Positions 8,651 to 16,882 of a stretch of DNA of 33,982 nt are shown one piece after another. Source of the DNA: a virus. Made by a program: the position numbers and the translations under genes. Position 1 is the stretch's first letter. Every line of letters begins with the position of its first letter. The DNA lies in IMG/VR virus record IMGVR_UViG_3300040806_001225, positions 1 to 33,982 of that record; one strand, given 5' to 3'. The notes below the pieces were generated by a model. That model did no database searches and was not told the origin of the DNA. It worked only from the letters and a program-made list of their open reading frames with translations.

Positions 8651-11600
8651 GCCTTCCAACTACAACTTCGATGACACCAACTTCATCGCTATCATAGTTT
8701 TCAAGTGCTTTACCTATAACTGATCCTAGTTTTGGATCTTCACTTGCTGTACCAACACCTACAATTGAACTTGCAACAATCATGTCACCTTTTTCAATTC
8801 TACCAACAACCTTACAAGGTACTCTTCCTTGTAGTGCTAACATTGCAACATGATCACCTTCAAGTTTGTTGTTCATTGTATAACCTGGTGCTGTTGAAAC
8901 TACTCCAGCAACTTTAGTAGTTCCCTCTTTGTTAGAAGCAGTAACTTCTTGTTCGCCACCGAACATTAATACTGTGCCTTCTTCATAATCTGTGTCTGCA
9001 AGGTATTTCTCTGCTAAGTCAGCAAACTCTGCTTCAGAAGCAGTACCTTCAAATCTAACTGCGTAAACATTTGCGTATCTATTATTACTAGCACCAATAT
9101 CGTATGAATTATCTGCAAGTGTGTTTACTCCGCCGCTTACGCCGTCACTTGGTACAATTTGTTTAGTACCAAATACTCCAACCATATTACTATCATCACT
9201 TAAACCGTTTCTACGTACATAAGTTCCATCATATGGTGAACCTGCCGCAACGGCCGCCGCAAGTGTTACAGTTACGTCTTGGCTACCATCGAAATCAACA
9301 GTACCAGTTGCCGCACCTGTAAATGTAAATGTTCTTGCAGTTGTTAATGTATCCGAACTACCAATAAATCTACTATCAGTATAGTTGTTACCTTTGTCGA
9401 GTGTTAGAATTTGTGTACCATCTGTACCTAATACAAGATCGAATATTGTACTCGCTGTACCACCTGATGTGTATGTAGTAAATCCTGAAGTATCAGTTCC
9501 ATTTGTTAAACCAGCGTCTTCATAAATTTCAAAACTGTTCGTTGTTACACCACCTACATATTTTACTAAACCATTAAGTTCAGTCATCCCGCTGATGCTT
9601 AAGAACTTGATCTTGTCACCGTTCTTAAATCCGTGTGCAACACTTGTTGTAATTACAGCAGGATCTGTTTTTGTAATAGCAGTAATGTTAACAATATTAC
9701 CACGTGCTTCTTGAATAGTGTCTGTGTTAACCTGTTTTGTGTAAATGTTTCTATAACGTGCTGTTGTTAAACCTAGATCACTTGTTTCGTTACTAGCAGG
9801 TCTTACGTTAAGAGTTTGTAGTGTACCAGTCATAGTACCACCAGTCTTAACAAGAGCACCGTTGTTATCTAGCACGTTCTCATCAATGTATGCTTCAACA
9901 GAGTTATCAAAATCAATAAGTGATCTTACTTCACTTGGTGTTAATGCTTCTACAGCATTTTCACTCACTTGACTGTTACCAAGAATACTTGTACCAGTAA
10001 TAAATTCTATTTTGTCAAGTGTTACACCGTCATTTGGATTTGATAGTGTAGGAGTTTTTAAAGTAATAAATCCGTTTGTTGCTGAAAATTCTGTATTATC
10101 AAAACTTGCAAGTCCTAGATCAGCCTGTGTAATACCAGATGCATTTGCTCTAGTAGTTGCGGCATTCATGTTTAGTTTGCTTTGTGCAATAGCCGCCGCG
10201 GCACTTACATCTGCATTTTTAACTGCACCGTTTGCAAGTTGAATATTAATTTCGTTATTGGTTCTAATAATTCTTACATCAGAACCTGTTCCAGTTGGTT
10301 CACCAAATGTTGGGCTACCGCCTGTGTTATCAACTGTTGTATCTAGTGATACGTTAACTGCACCTTGGATAGCATTGCCTAATCCGTCTGTATGATTAGA
10401 TCCGCTAAACATTAACAGGTCGGTGTTATTAGGATTACCTGTTATAGCAACACCTTCTAAACCACCAATTCTGTTTTGTTCGTCAACATATTGTTTTGTA
10501 ACAGCATCACTTCCATCTTCTGGATCACGCATTGATTTAATTCTGTTACCATTCATGTCAATAGCACCACTATCAAGTGTACTATCATTTAACATTGTAA
10601 ATGCTTTTACGTCTGTTCTAATAGAATCTGTTGTTGCTCCACGGAATACATTGTCAGCATATAATTTGTTAACACCGTCAACGTCTTGAGCACCTGTCAT
10701 TGAAATGTTTGTAATCTTGTTGGTGCCCATATTAAGTTCACCATACATTCTATTCCATGAAAGATTAGTTCCGTTATAACCTGCTCTACTTAGAACACCA
10801 AATGTTCCACCTGCTTGTGAACCTGTTGTTGTCCATTCAGGGAAACTAGTACCATCTTCGTGTTGTCCTATGATTGCTGAGTTTAGATACGTAACAATAC
10901 TTGCTTCTGTTGGAACAGCATCATCTGACTTACCTAATAGTTTATCGTCTGTTGAAAATTCATCAACAACAGTACCTTTTGTAAATCCTAAACCATCAAC
11001 GTTTGTTAATGAAATGTTTGCATTAAGTTCAACTGATCCGTCACCTTGGTTAACACGGAAGAACTTACCAACTCTAAAGTTACCATCTTGGTCTGTACTT
11101 GCATAGAATACTCTACCTGCACCCACTTCAACTGCTTCACTTGCTTGGTCTGCCGCAAAGTCTGGACGTCCTGCTGGTGCACCAAACACGTTGTTTGGAT
11201 AATTTGAGTTTGCATAGTTACCCCAACCAATGTTCATGAAGTCATGACCGGTTGCTCTTAGTGTACTAATTGCAGTTGTAACTTTAACAACATCAGTATT
11301 AAATCTATCTTGTGGGAATTGTAAATCCAAACTCATAAGTTGGAAGTCAACATTAGGATCATTAACTTCGTTTGTTACAAGTCTTTCAACACCTAAAATT
11401 CTAAATACTGTTTGGTCGCCAGTAGCAAAAGTTAATGCAGAACTAGGTAAAACTCTTGGAGTATCTGTTAAGTTTCTTACAGTAACTTTCTTACCAATTT
11501 TAATAATAACTTCACTGCCATCAGGTACTCTTGTACCAGTACCAATCGCAAGTGCTTGTCCTAGTTTAAGAACTGCTCTACCACCGCCTTTTACAGTACA

Positions 11601-14600
11601 GCCAGTACCACCGTAACTTGGATTACCTTTTGTAGTTGTATCTAAGAAAGTTGTAAGTGCGGTGTCAGTACACAGTTTAAATGTGTTTGAAGAAACAACT
11701 TTTACATAGTAAGCACCGTCAACATCATTCATTCCGTTTGCATTTGCACCAGATACAAATACCATTGCACCTTCTCTATAGTAGTGGTTAACACTTGTTG
11801 TGAACACTGCTTCAGAAGCAATAGTAATACCTGTAACGTTAATGGTTACATCTTCTAATTCATCAACTGAGTAATCAGTTCCGTCATTGTTTGAACTGTA
11901 TGCTGTTAATCTAAATCTACTACCTTCCATTGGACGATAGTTGAAATCTCTAATTTCTAAATCAGTATCACCTGTACCAGCCGCTGTGTTTGCAGGGTTG
12001 TGTACCTTAAATGGTTGTGAAAAGTCTTGTCTTGTTGAGTCTGCTTCAACTGTTGCATTTAATTCTCTAAAGAAGATTGCACCCGACTGAATATTTTCGT
12101 TTGGATCTGAACCTTCTGCTTTAAGAGCAAGTCTACCATACGCATTAGATCCGTTAAGTGATCTAATTTGTCCACCGTTTCTTGCCCAGTATGCCGTATC
12201 ACAGTAGTATGTAAACACAGAAACTGTTTCAACTAATCCGTTGTTTGTAGCAACTAGACCATAACCATCGTTGTTAACCTGGGTATAGTCATTTGAAGTC
12301 ATTGACTTGTTACCAGCAGTTTCAACTCTAATTTCATCACCTTGTGGAATAGTGCCTGCTGGTAATGTTTTAGAATCTACAGCAATTTCTGTATCAGCCG
12401 CGAGTGTTAACTTTTGTTTAAATGTTGTTGGTGTATTTCCGTCGCCGTCATCTACAGGTGCAGTTACACCGATAACTCTGTAAGTTTTCTTTTCTACTCC
12501 ACCACTGCCTTGATATAAGAAAGTTGTTGGAATCTGGATTCCTCTAGTCAACCCTTTTAGGGTAATTTCAAAACCACTTGCAGGGTTGTCAACAACAGTA
12601 CCATATTGAACACCGGCGTTACCATCAACATATTGTCCTGAACCGCCCTGTGATGAGAATGAAGAACAAGTTTGTACATAAGGTGATTTGGTTAAAATTT
12701 GACCTTCAGGGTCAAGCACCATAATAGCACCTTGGTGTCTTCTAACTGTAATGTTTCTTAAAATTGTTGCGTTGTTAACCAAGAACACATCACAGTGTTG
12801 GTTAAGCATTTTTAATTCAATTACAGTATTGTTAGGAATATCATCTTGTAGTGTTGTTGTAGTTGTTAAGTTGATATCGCTATAAAGTGATAAATCTGCT
12901 CTTGTAAAATCTTCTACACCATCAGGATCAAAACTAATTTCTTTTACGTAGTACGTTGTACCATTGTATGTAAAGTATTGTCCCCAACGTGGATAGTAAA
13001 CTAGATCTTTTAATCTAATCTGCGCCGCACCTGTTTGGTTAACACCTACGCCAGTGTCGGCTCTTGAATACTGTGAGTCATAGTGATTTCTAAATCTTGC
13101 GGCTTTAGGTGTACCAGTACCATCGAACCGCTTTTGATCTCCACGTTCAAATTTTAAATCTAATGCACGTTGTGGAGGTCGAACACCTACTTTAGATTGA
13201 ATGATTACACGTCTAAATTCGTCACCTTTGATCGAACAGTTCTCTGGTAAAACAATTGGTGTTAGTTCTTCGTAGAAACCTGATTCAATATGAATAGTTA
13301 CTTCAGGTAATGGAACATTTTGTTCTCTACCTTGACCGCCAATCTTAGCAGGTAATGCACCTAGTCCGTTAGTAATAACATCGGTAACAATATCCATCAA
13401 GTTACCAATTTCAGTACTTGCTCCTGTTTCTGCAATAACAGTTGTATCAATAAATTGTTTAGCACCACTTTGATTACTGTAAGTACCTTCTAGTACAGGT
13501 AAGTTGCCTAGTCCGTTAGTAATAACGTCAGCAATCATATTCATTAGTGTATTAATTTTTGTACTTGCCGCTGATTCGCCGTTGTTTGAATTTATAACCT
13601 GTTCTGTTACACTTTGTCTTGAAGTATATGCTGTGTTTAGAATAATATAACTTCTTACTAGGTCTTTAGTAAAGTTTAATGCATCAACTGTCTGTGGCTG
13701 TTGACCTGCAACATAACTTGTAACACCATTCCAATAACGTGAAGCATTTTCTCTAGATTTACTGTTACCACCGTATTTTAAATCAAAACTAATACCATCA
13801 AGAATAATTTTTACATCACGCTCACATTTTGTTTTATCGTATGTAAATCCATTCCATATACCGGCACCTGCCGCAATTTGTGCTTCAATGTAAGCAATAG
13901 TTTCATCTGCAATGTATTCTCTGTTTGCATCAATAAGTGCAACAGCATTTGGATTTTCTGTGTTTGCTGGAGCAACATAAGCCGTATTTGTTAACACATT
14001 GTTTTGAATTAGATTCTTAGCAAATTCAAGTGCCGCAACGGTTTCTGTTTGTTGTCCTGCTACTCTTGATGTAGCACCATCCCAATATGAAGCCGCCGCA
14101 TCAACTGTTTTTGAGTTACCAACATAAGTTAAGTCGAAACTAACAGCATCAATAATTAATCCAATATCACGGAAACATTTTTCTCTATTAAATGTAAAGT
14201 TAGAAGCAAAGTCATCTGAATTATCACCGTCATTGATTTCTGCTTCAATATATGCAAGTGTTTCGCGTTGAATGAATTCTCTGTTGTTAACAAACAATTT
14301 GTTTGCTAATACATAGGTTGTGTCTTCCGTACCATCAGCCGCCATGTTAACTGTATACGGTCCAGGCTTTCTACCAGGCACAGGGAAAATAACATCACCG
14401 GTTAGTAGACCTTGATCCTTAAGTGTAATATCACCTTTGATAATTCTTTCTGCATAGAACGCCGCTTCTCTAACATTGTTAAATGCGTATGCTAAAGAAC
14501 GACCAATTTGTGTTCTGTCAACACCATCAGAAATCATTTCCTGTTCTGTTCTACCGGTAGTGCTTACGAATAAATTTTTCTTACTTGTAAAACTATTATT

Positions 14601-15242
14601 ATCTACATATTCTTTAGTAGCCGCTTGTAGACTACTTGAAGTAAATGTAGGTGATTGTGATAGAACCAATGGTCCTGTCATTGTGTCACCAGCAAGTCTT
14701 ACTTTTGTATCAGCATATTTTTTGTTTACTGCTTCGTCTTGACTGTTCGGTACTCTTGGTTGTCCTGCATTTTGTAATCTAATAACACCAGTTGCTATAT
14801 CACCTGCAACATCTAAGAACTTGTCATCTGCATATTTTTTAGTAACAGCATCTTGATCTTTTTCTGGAGTACCTAAGTTTTCAATCAAGAATGTTTGTGC
14901 ATTCAAGTCACCACCTAGTTCTGGTGTAGTATCAAGTCTAATTTCTGTACCAGTTGTTCTAAGTGTTAATTTAGTAGGATCAGAAGTGAAGTCGATAGCA
15001 ATACCTTCACCTTCGATAGTTCTTAAATTAACAGCATCGCCTGCTGTATTTGTAGCAAGTACTTTGTTTGGTGCTAGTGTAGATGGAGTGTCGTCTAATG
15101 ATGAAAACGTTAATCCACCGCCTAGTCCTAATGATGCATAGATTTCAGTAAAGTTTTGATTAACTTTATTAAAACCTTCCCTGATACTATCGCCTGTAGC
15201 ATCATTACCAGTAGTACCAATATTAATTACTTTACGTGCCAT
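8646..15242 (-). CDS. giant tail fibre / virion protein (2198 aa)
   Basis: The largest gene in the window. Its N-terminus (ARKVINIGTTGNDATGDSIR) is the same module as in the 968-aa fibre. Residues about 125-215 carry DAVTKKYADDKF-type repeats common in tail fibres. Two tandem copies of an 80-residue helical domain (FNREKCFRDIGLIIDAVSFD and YDKTKCERDVKIILDGISFD) lie at about 340-530. A pectate-lyase-like beta-helix entry (VTIHIESGFYEELTPIVLPE) is near residue 640-680. FCCH-like beta domains lie near 1133-1220 and 1851-1934. The last 130 residues (FADLAEKYLADTDYEEGTVL, ending GVIEVVVGRQ) are a terminal domain I recall from other marine phage fibres. GGAG precedes the ATG. It probably forms a long adsorption fibre; the exact homologue is not assigned. 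Confidence 0.8.
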   Translation of the reverse strand: MARKVINIGTTGNDATGDSIREGFNKVNQNFTEIYASLGLGGGLTFSSLDDTPSTLAPNKVLATNTAGDAVNLRTIEGEGIAIDFTSDPTKLTLRTTGTEIRLDTTPELGGDLNAQTFLIENLGTPEKDQDAVTKKYADDKFLDVAGDIATGVIRLQNAGQPRVPNSQDEAVNKKYADTKVRLAGDTMTGPLVLSQSPTFTSSSLQAATKEYVDNNSFTSKKNLFVSTTGRTEQEMISDGVDRTQIGRSLAYAFNNVREAAFYAERIIKGDITLKDQGLLTGDVIFPVPGRKPGPYTVNMAADGTEDTTYVLANKLFVNNREFIQRETLAYIEAEINDGDNSDDFASNFTFNREKCFRDIGLIIDAVSFDLTYVGNSKTVDAAASYWDGATSRVAGQQTETVAALEFAKNLIQNNVLTNTAYVAPANTENPNAVALIDANREYIADETIAYIEAQIAAGAGIWNGFTYDKTKCERDVKIILDGISFDLKYGGNSKSRENASRYWNGVTSYVAGQQPQTVDALNFTKDLVRSYIILNTAYTSRQSVTEQVINSNNGESAASTKINTLMNMIADVITNGLGNLPVLEGTYSNQSGAKQFIDTTVIAETGASTEIGNLMDIVTDVITNGLGALPAKIGGQGREQNVPLPEVTIHIESGFYEELTPIVLPENCSIKGDEFRRVIIQSKVGVRPPQRALDLKFERGDQKRFDGTGTPKAARFRNHYDSQYSRADTGVGVNQTGAAQIRLKDLVYYPRWGQYFTYNGTTYYVKEISFDPDGVEDFTRADLSLYSDINLTTTTTLQDDIPNNTVIELKMLNQHCDVFLVNNATILRNITVRRHQGAIMVLDPEGQILTKSPYVQTCSSFSSQGGSGQYVDGNAGVQYGTVVDNPASGFEITLKGLTRGIQIPTTFLYQGSGGVEKKTYRVIGVTAPVDDGDGNTPTTFKQKLTLAADTEIAVDSKTLPAGTIPQGDEIRVETAGNKSMTSNDYTQVNNDGYGLVATNNGLVETVSVFTYYCDTAYWARNGGQIRSLNGSNAYGRLALKAEGSDPNENIQSGAIFFRELNATVEADSTRQDFSQPFKVHNPANTAAGTGDTDLEIRDFNYRPMEGSRFRLTAYSSNNDGTDYSVDELEDVTINVTGITIASEAVFTTSVNHYYREGAMVFVSGANANGMNDVDGAYYVKVVSSNTFKLCTDTALTTFLDTTTKGNPSYGGTGCTVKGGGRAVLKLGQALAIGTGTRVPDGSEVIIKIGKKVTVRNLTDTPRVLPSSALTFATGDQTVFRILGVERLVTNEVNDPNVDFQLMSLDLQFPQDRFNTDVVKVTTAISTLRATGHDFMNIGWGNYANSNYPNNVFGAPAGRPDFAADQASEAVEVGAGRVFYASTDQDGNFRVGKFFRVNQGDGSVELNANISLTNVDGLGFTKGTVVDEFSTDDKLLGKSDDAVPTEASIVTYLNSAIIGQHEDGTSFPEWTTTGSQAGGTFGVLSRAGYNGTNLSWNRMYGELNMGTNKITNISMTGAQDVDGVNKLYADNVFRGATTDSIRTDVKAFTMLNDSTLDSGAIDMNGNRIKSMRDPEDGSDAVTKQYVDEQNRIGGLEGVAITGNPNNTDLLMFSGSNHTDGLGNAIQGAVNVSLDTTVDNTGGSPTFGEPTGTGSDVRIIRTNNEINIQLANGAVKNADVSAAAAIAQSKLNMNAATTRANASGITQADLGLASFDNTEFSATNGFITLKTPTLSNPNDGVTLDKIEFITGTSILGNSQVSENAVEALTPSEVRSLIDFDNSVEAYIDENVLDNNGALVKTGGTMTGTLQTLNVRPASNETSDLGLTTARYRNIYTKQVNTDTIQEARGNIVNITAITKTDPAVITTSVAHGFKNGDKIKFLSISGMTELNGLVKYVGGVTTNSFEIYEDAGLTNGTDTSGFTTYTSGGTASTIFDLVLGTDGTQILTLDKGNNYTDSRFIGSSDTLTTARTFTFTGAATGTVDFDGSQDVTVTLAAAVAAGSPYDGTYVRRNGLSDDSNMVGVFGTKQIVPSDGVSGGVNTLADNSYDIGASNNRYANVYAVRFEGTASEAEFADLAEKYLADTDYEEGTVLMFGGEQEVTASNKEGTTKVAGVVSTAPGYTMNNKLEGDHVAMLALQGRVPCKVVGRIEKGDMIVASSIVGVGTASEDPKLGSVIGKALENYDSDEVGVIEVVVGRQ
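13615..14225 (-). repeat. diverged tandem duplication of a fibre domain
   Basis: Two copies, about 13980-14225 and 13615-13865, encode matching blocks: F-x-K-C-x-R-D-x-x-x-I-x-D-x-x-SFDL-x-Y-x-GNSK, then YW(D/N)GxTSxVAGQQ, then VxALxF, then ILNTAY or VLTNTAY. Nucleotide identity is only partial, so the duplication is old. A smaller repeat (DVITNGLG with the codons around cctagtccgttagtaataac) follows at about 13357-13555. Confidence 0.7.
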
Positions 15243-15246
15243 CTAG

Positions 15247-15570
15247 TTATACTCCAAAACTTTCGCCGCAACCGCATGACGAAGTTGCATTAGGGTTGCT
15301 TATATTCATATAAGAACCAAAAACTTCTTTCTTAAAGTCTATTGTTGTACCCGCTACATACAATAAACCTGCTCCATCAATAGCAAACTTGCCATTGGTT
15401 AAATCAAAAATCTCATCATCATCTGCAACTGCATCTACAGCGTCCCACTGATATGTAAAACCAGCACAACCACCGCCTTTAACACTTAATCTAACGTACT
15501 TTTTACCTTCTTTAGCAAGTACGCCTTCCATGTGTTCTTTTGCTGATTCAGTCACAGTTACTATGCTCAT
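15247..15570 (-). CDS. A-type iron-sulfur carrier (IscA/ErpA/HesB family)
   Basis: A 107-aa protein, the family's usual length. It holds the three Fe-S cysteines, C35 in VKGGGCAGFTYQW and C99/C101 in SSCGCGESFGV at the C-terminus. The N-terminal VTESAKEHMEGVLAKEG helix is also typical. Such proteins receive and deliver Fe-S clusters to apoproteins in the cytoplasm; phage copies may support Fe-S enzymes or virion assembly. It lies head-to-head with the plus-strand zinc-ribbon gene and immediately before the 2198-aa fibre gene. CATAAATA stands exactly 5 nt before its ATG and no Shine-Dalgarno is present, so a leaderless late transcript is predicted. Confidence 0.88.
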   Translation of the reverse strand: MSIVTVTESAKEHMEGVLAKEGKKYVRLSVKGGGCAGFTYQWDAVDAVADDDEIFDLTNGKFAIDGAGLLYVAGTTIDFKKEVFGSYMNISNPNATSSCGCGESFGV

Positions 15571-15575
15571 GATAA

Positions 15576-15583
15576 TATTTATG
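15576..15583 (-). promoter_or_regulatory. T4-type late promoter abutting AUG (leaderless), CATAAATA
   Basis: CATAAATA is followed by TTATC and then the ATG of the Fe-S carrier gene. With the octamer at -13 to -6, +1 is the A of the start codon. No Shine-Dalgarno sequence is present upstream. It is back-to-back with the plus-strand promoter at 15611-15618. Confidence 0.65.
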
Positions 15584-15610
15584 TTATTATTCTATAATCC
15601 GAATGTAAAG

Positions 15611-15618
15611 TGTAAATA
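15611..15618 (+). promoter_or_regulatory. T4-type late promoter abutting AUG (leaderless), TGTAAATA
   Basis: TGTAAATA is followed by CGAGC and then the ATG at 15624, the same 5-nt spacing as on the minus strand. Upstream of the ATG there is no purine-rich ribosome site. This promoter and the one at 15576-15583 point away from each other with 27 nt between octamers. Confidence 0.6.
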
Positions 15619-15623
15619 CGAGC

Positions 15624-15911
15624 ATGTATATAAGAACAGATATTATTACCAAGTCCTATATGCGTAAGTCTAAAGCAGGCAGATACCATCCTTATACACG
15701 TAAATCGCAAGTAGTAGTTTTTAAGTGCGATCAATGCGAAGAAGAATTTATAAGAGAAAAGGGCAAAGTGGATCCTAGACGTTTAAGCAACAACTATTTC
15801 CACGTTTGCCCTAAATGTGATCCTAAACGCTTTGCTCAAAAGCGTGGTGTTGAGAAGCGTTTAGTTTGGGATATGTCTGTAAGCACAGACAAACCAATTG
15901 GTAAAATGTAA
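15624..15911 (+). CDS. zinc-ribbon-like small protein
   Basis: A 95-aa basic protein with two CxxC knuckles, C35-C38 (KCDQCEEEF) and C62-C65 (VCPKCDPKRF), spaced 23 residues apart, as in a zinc ribbon or treble clef. The flanks are rich in Lys and Arg (YMRKSKAGRYHPYTRKSQ), which suits nucleic-acid binding. It is one of only two plus-strand genes in the window and its stop codon directly abuts that of the minus-strand gene (TAATTA), with no terminator between them. A divergent late promoter 5 nt before the ATG supports this start. HNH endonucleases also use such knuckles, but I see no HNH His-Asn pattern. Confidence 0.75.
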   Translation: MYIRTDIITKSYMRKSKAGRYHPYTRKSQVVVFKCDQCEEEFIREKGKVDPRRLSNNYFHVCPKCDPKRFAQKRGVEKRLVWDMSVSTDKPIGKM

Positions 15912-16085
15912 TTACTCAGACTTCCAAATAGTCCAAGCACCGTATGCGATTGCCGCATAGGCTAGTAATCCTGCTAGTGGTTTAGCAATTAACACCACAA
16001 TGCCTAGTGCAATAAGTGCCGCACCATCCCAAGAAGTTCTTTCTGTGAAACGTTTTGCTACCCAACCTTTAAATTTATCTAACAT
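15912..16085 (-). CDS. small membrane protein (57 aa)
   Basis: A 57-aa protein: a basic amphipathic start (MLDKFKGWVAKRFTERTSWD) followed by a hydrophobic stretch with one or two membrane segments (about residues 20-52: ALIALGIVVLIAK and LLAYAAIAYGAWTIW). AAGGAG precedes the ATG. I recall similar short proteins with the TSWDG start in marine T4-like phages. It starts 11 nt after the stop of the SAP/Rho-N-like gene and is convergent with the plus-strand zinc-ribbon gene. Function unknown; a holin-like or membrane-associated role cannot be decided. Confidence 0.7.
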   Translation of the reverse strand: MLDKFKGWVAKRFTERTSWDGAALIALGIVVLIAKPLAGLLAYAAIAYGAWTIWKSE

Positions 16086-16095
16086 AGTAATCTCC

Positions 16096-16317
16096 TTATT
16101 TTTTAGGTTTTACTTCTTTCCATAATTGATCAACCAATTTCGCTTTGGTTAATCTTTTATCTAACTCAATGCCATGAGCACGGCCTAATTGTTCTAGATC
16201 GTTCTTTGTCATTTTTGTTAGTTCTGCTTTTTTCATTACAACAGGTTTATCAAGAACCAATGGTGCTTCTTTCTCTAAATCTGCTGGCATGAAAACTGTT
16301 TTAAGCCACTTTAACAT
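16096..16317 (-). CDS. small protein with SAP/Rho-N-like helix-extended-loop motif
   Basis: A 73-aa protein. Residues about 32-68 (ELTKMTKNDLEQLGRAHGIE, then LDKRLTKAKLVDQLW) match the helix-loop-helix pattern of SAP, LEM-like and Rho N-terminal domains, which bind nucleic acid. The N-terminus (MLKWLKTVFM) is short, hydrophobic and basic. GGAG stands before the ATG and the stop of the SOD gene is 1 nt upstream, so the genes form one operon (SOD, this gene, the 57-aa membrane protein). A DNA- or RNA-binding role is likely but unproven. Confidence 0.65.
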   Translation of the reverse strand: MLKWLKTVFMPADLEKEAPLVLDKPVVMKKAELTKMTKNDLEQLGRAHGIELDKRLTKAKLVDQLWKEVKPKK

Positions 16318-16318
16318 A

Positions 16319-16882
16319 TTATTCTCCTGATTTGTCTTTAAGTGTAATTACTCCGCAGGCAACTCTTTCGCCTGCATTTCCGGTTTTGAGTGATTCTTCG
16401 TCTCCACCTTTACCCAAATCATCTTCATCTGAATGGATAACAATGGCTCGACCAACTATACTACGGTCTCCACTTAGATCTACTCTTTTTGCAACTATGG
16501 TGAAATCGGCTACGCCGGACGGGTTCGCTGTGATATTTCCTAAATCTCCCACATGCCCTTTATCAACATCACCGTGGTCTACACCATCGGGATCATAATG
16601 AGGGCCAGCAGAATCACAACCATTTGACAAATCACCAAATTCATGTATATGAAATCCGTGCTTACCAGGTTCTAAACCAGTAACTCTACCTTTAATTAGA
16701 GTTGGTTCACCAGGACGTTGCATAAACAGTATTTGACCTTTTACTTTATCTGTGTGGATTAGTTCTGATACAACAGCATAAACAGTTTCGTTTGCTTCTG
16801 TGAGTGCATTAACACTTTCACACCAGCACTGCTTCGCTTTTGTTCTCGGACAACTTGTTTGTGTTAGTTCCGTTATTTTCAT
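16319..16882 (-). CDS. sodC: Cu/Zn superoxide dismutase
   Basis: A 187-aa protein with all ligands of a Cu/Zn SOD visible: H78 and H80 (GFHIHEFGD), H95 (SAGPHYDP), H103, H110 and D113 (GHVGDLGN), H150 (IVIHSDEDDLG). The disulfide cysteines C89 and C176 and the catalytic Arg173 (GERVACGVI) are present too. It should convert superoxide to oxygen and hydrogen peroxide. About 30 residues precede the domain without a convincing signal peptide, so location is unclear. The start at 16882 is chosen over a GTG at 16906 because CATAAATA stands 5 nt before this ATG. It begins inside the 3' end of the UV endonuclease gene. Confidence 0.92.
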   Translation of the reverse strand: MKITELTQTSCPRTKAKQCWCESVNALTEANETVYAVVSELIHTDKVKGQILFMQRPGEPTLIKGRVTGLEPGKHGFHIHEFGDLSNGCDSAGPHYDPDGVDHGDVDKGHVGDLGNITANPSGVADFTIVAKRVDLSGDRSIVGRAIVIHSDEDDLGKGGDEESLKTGNAGERVACGVITLKDKSGE

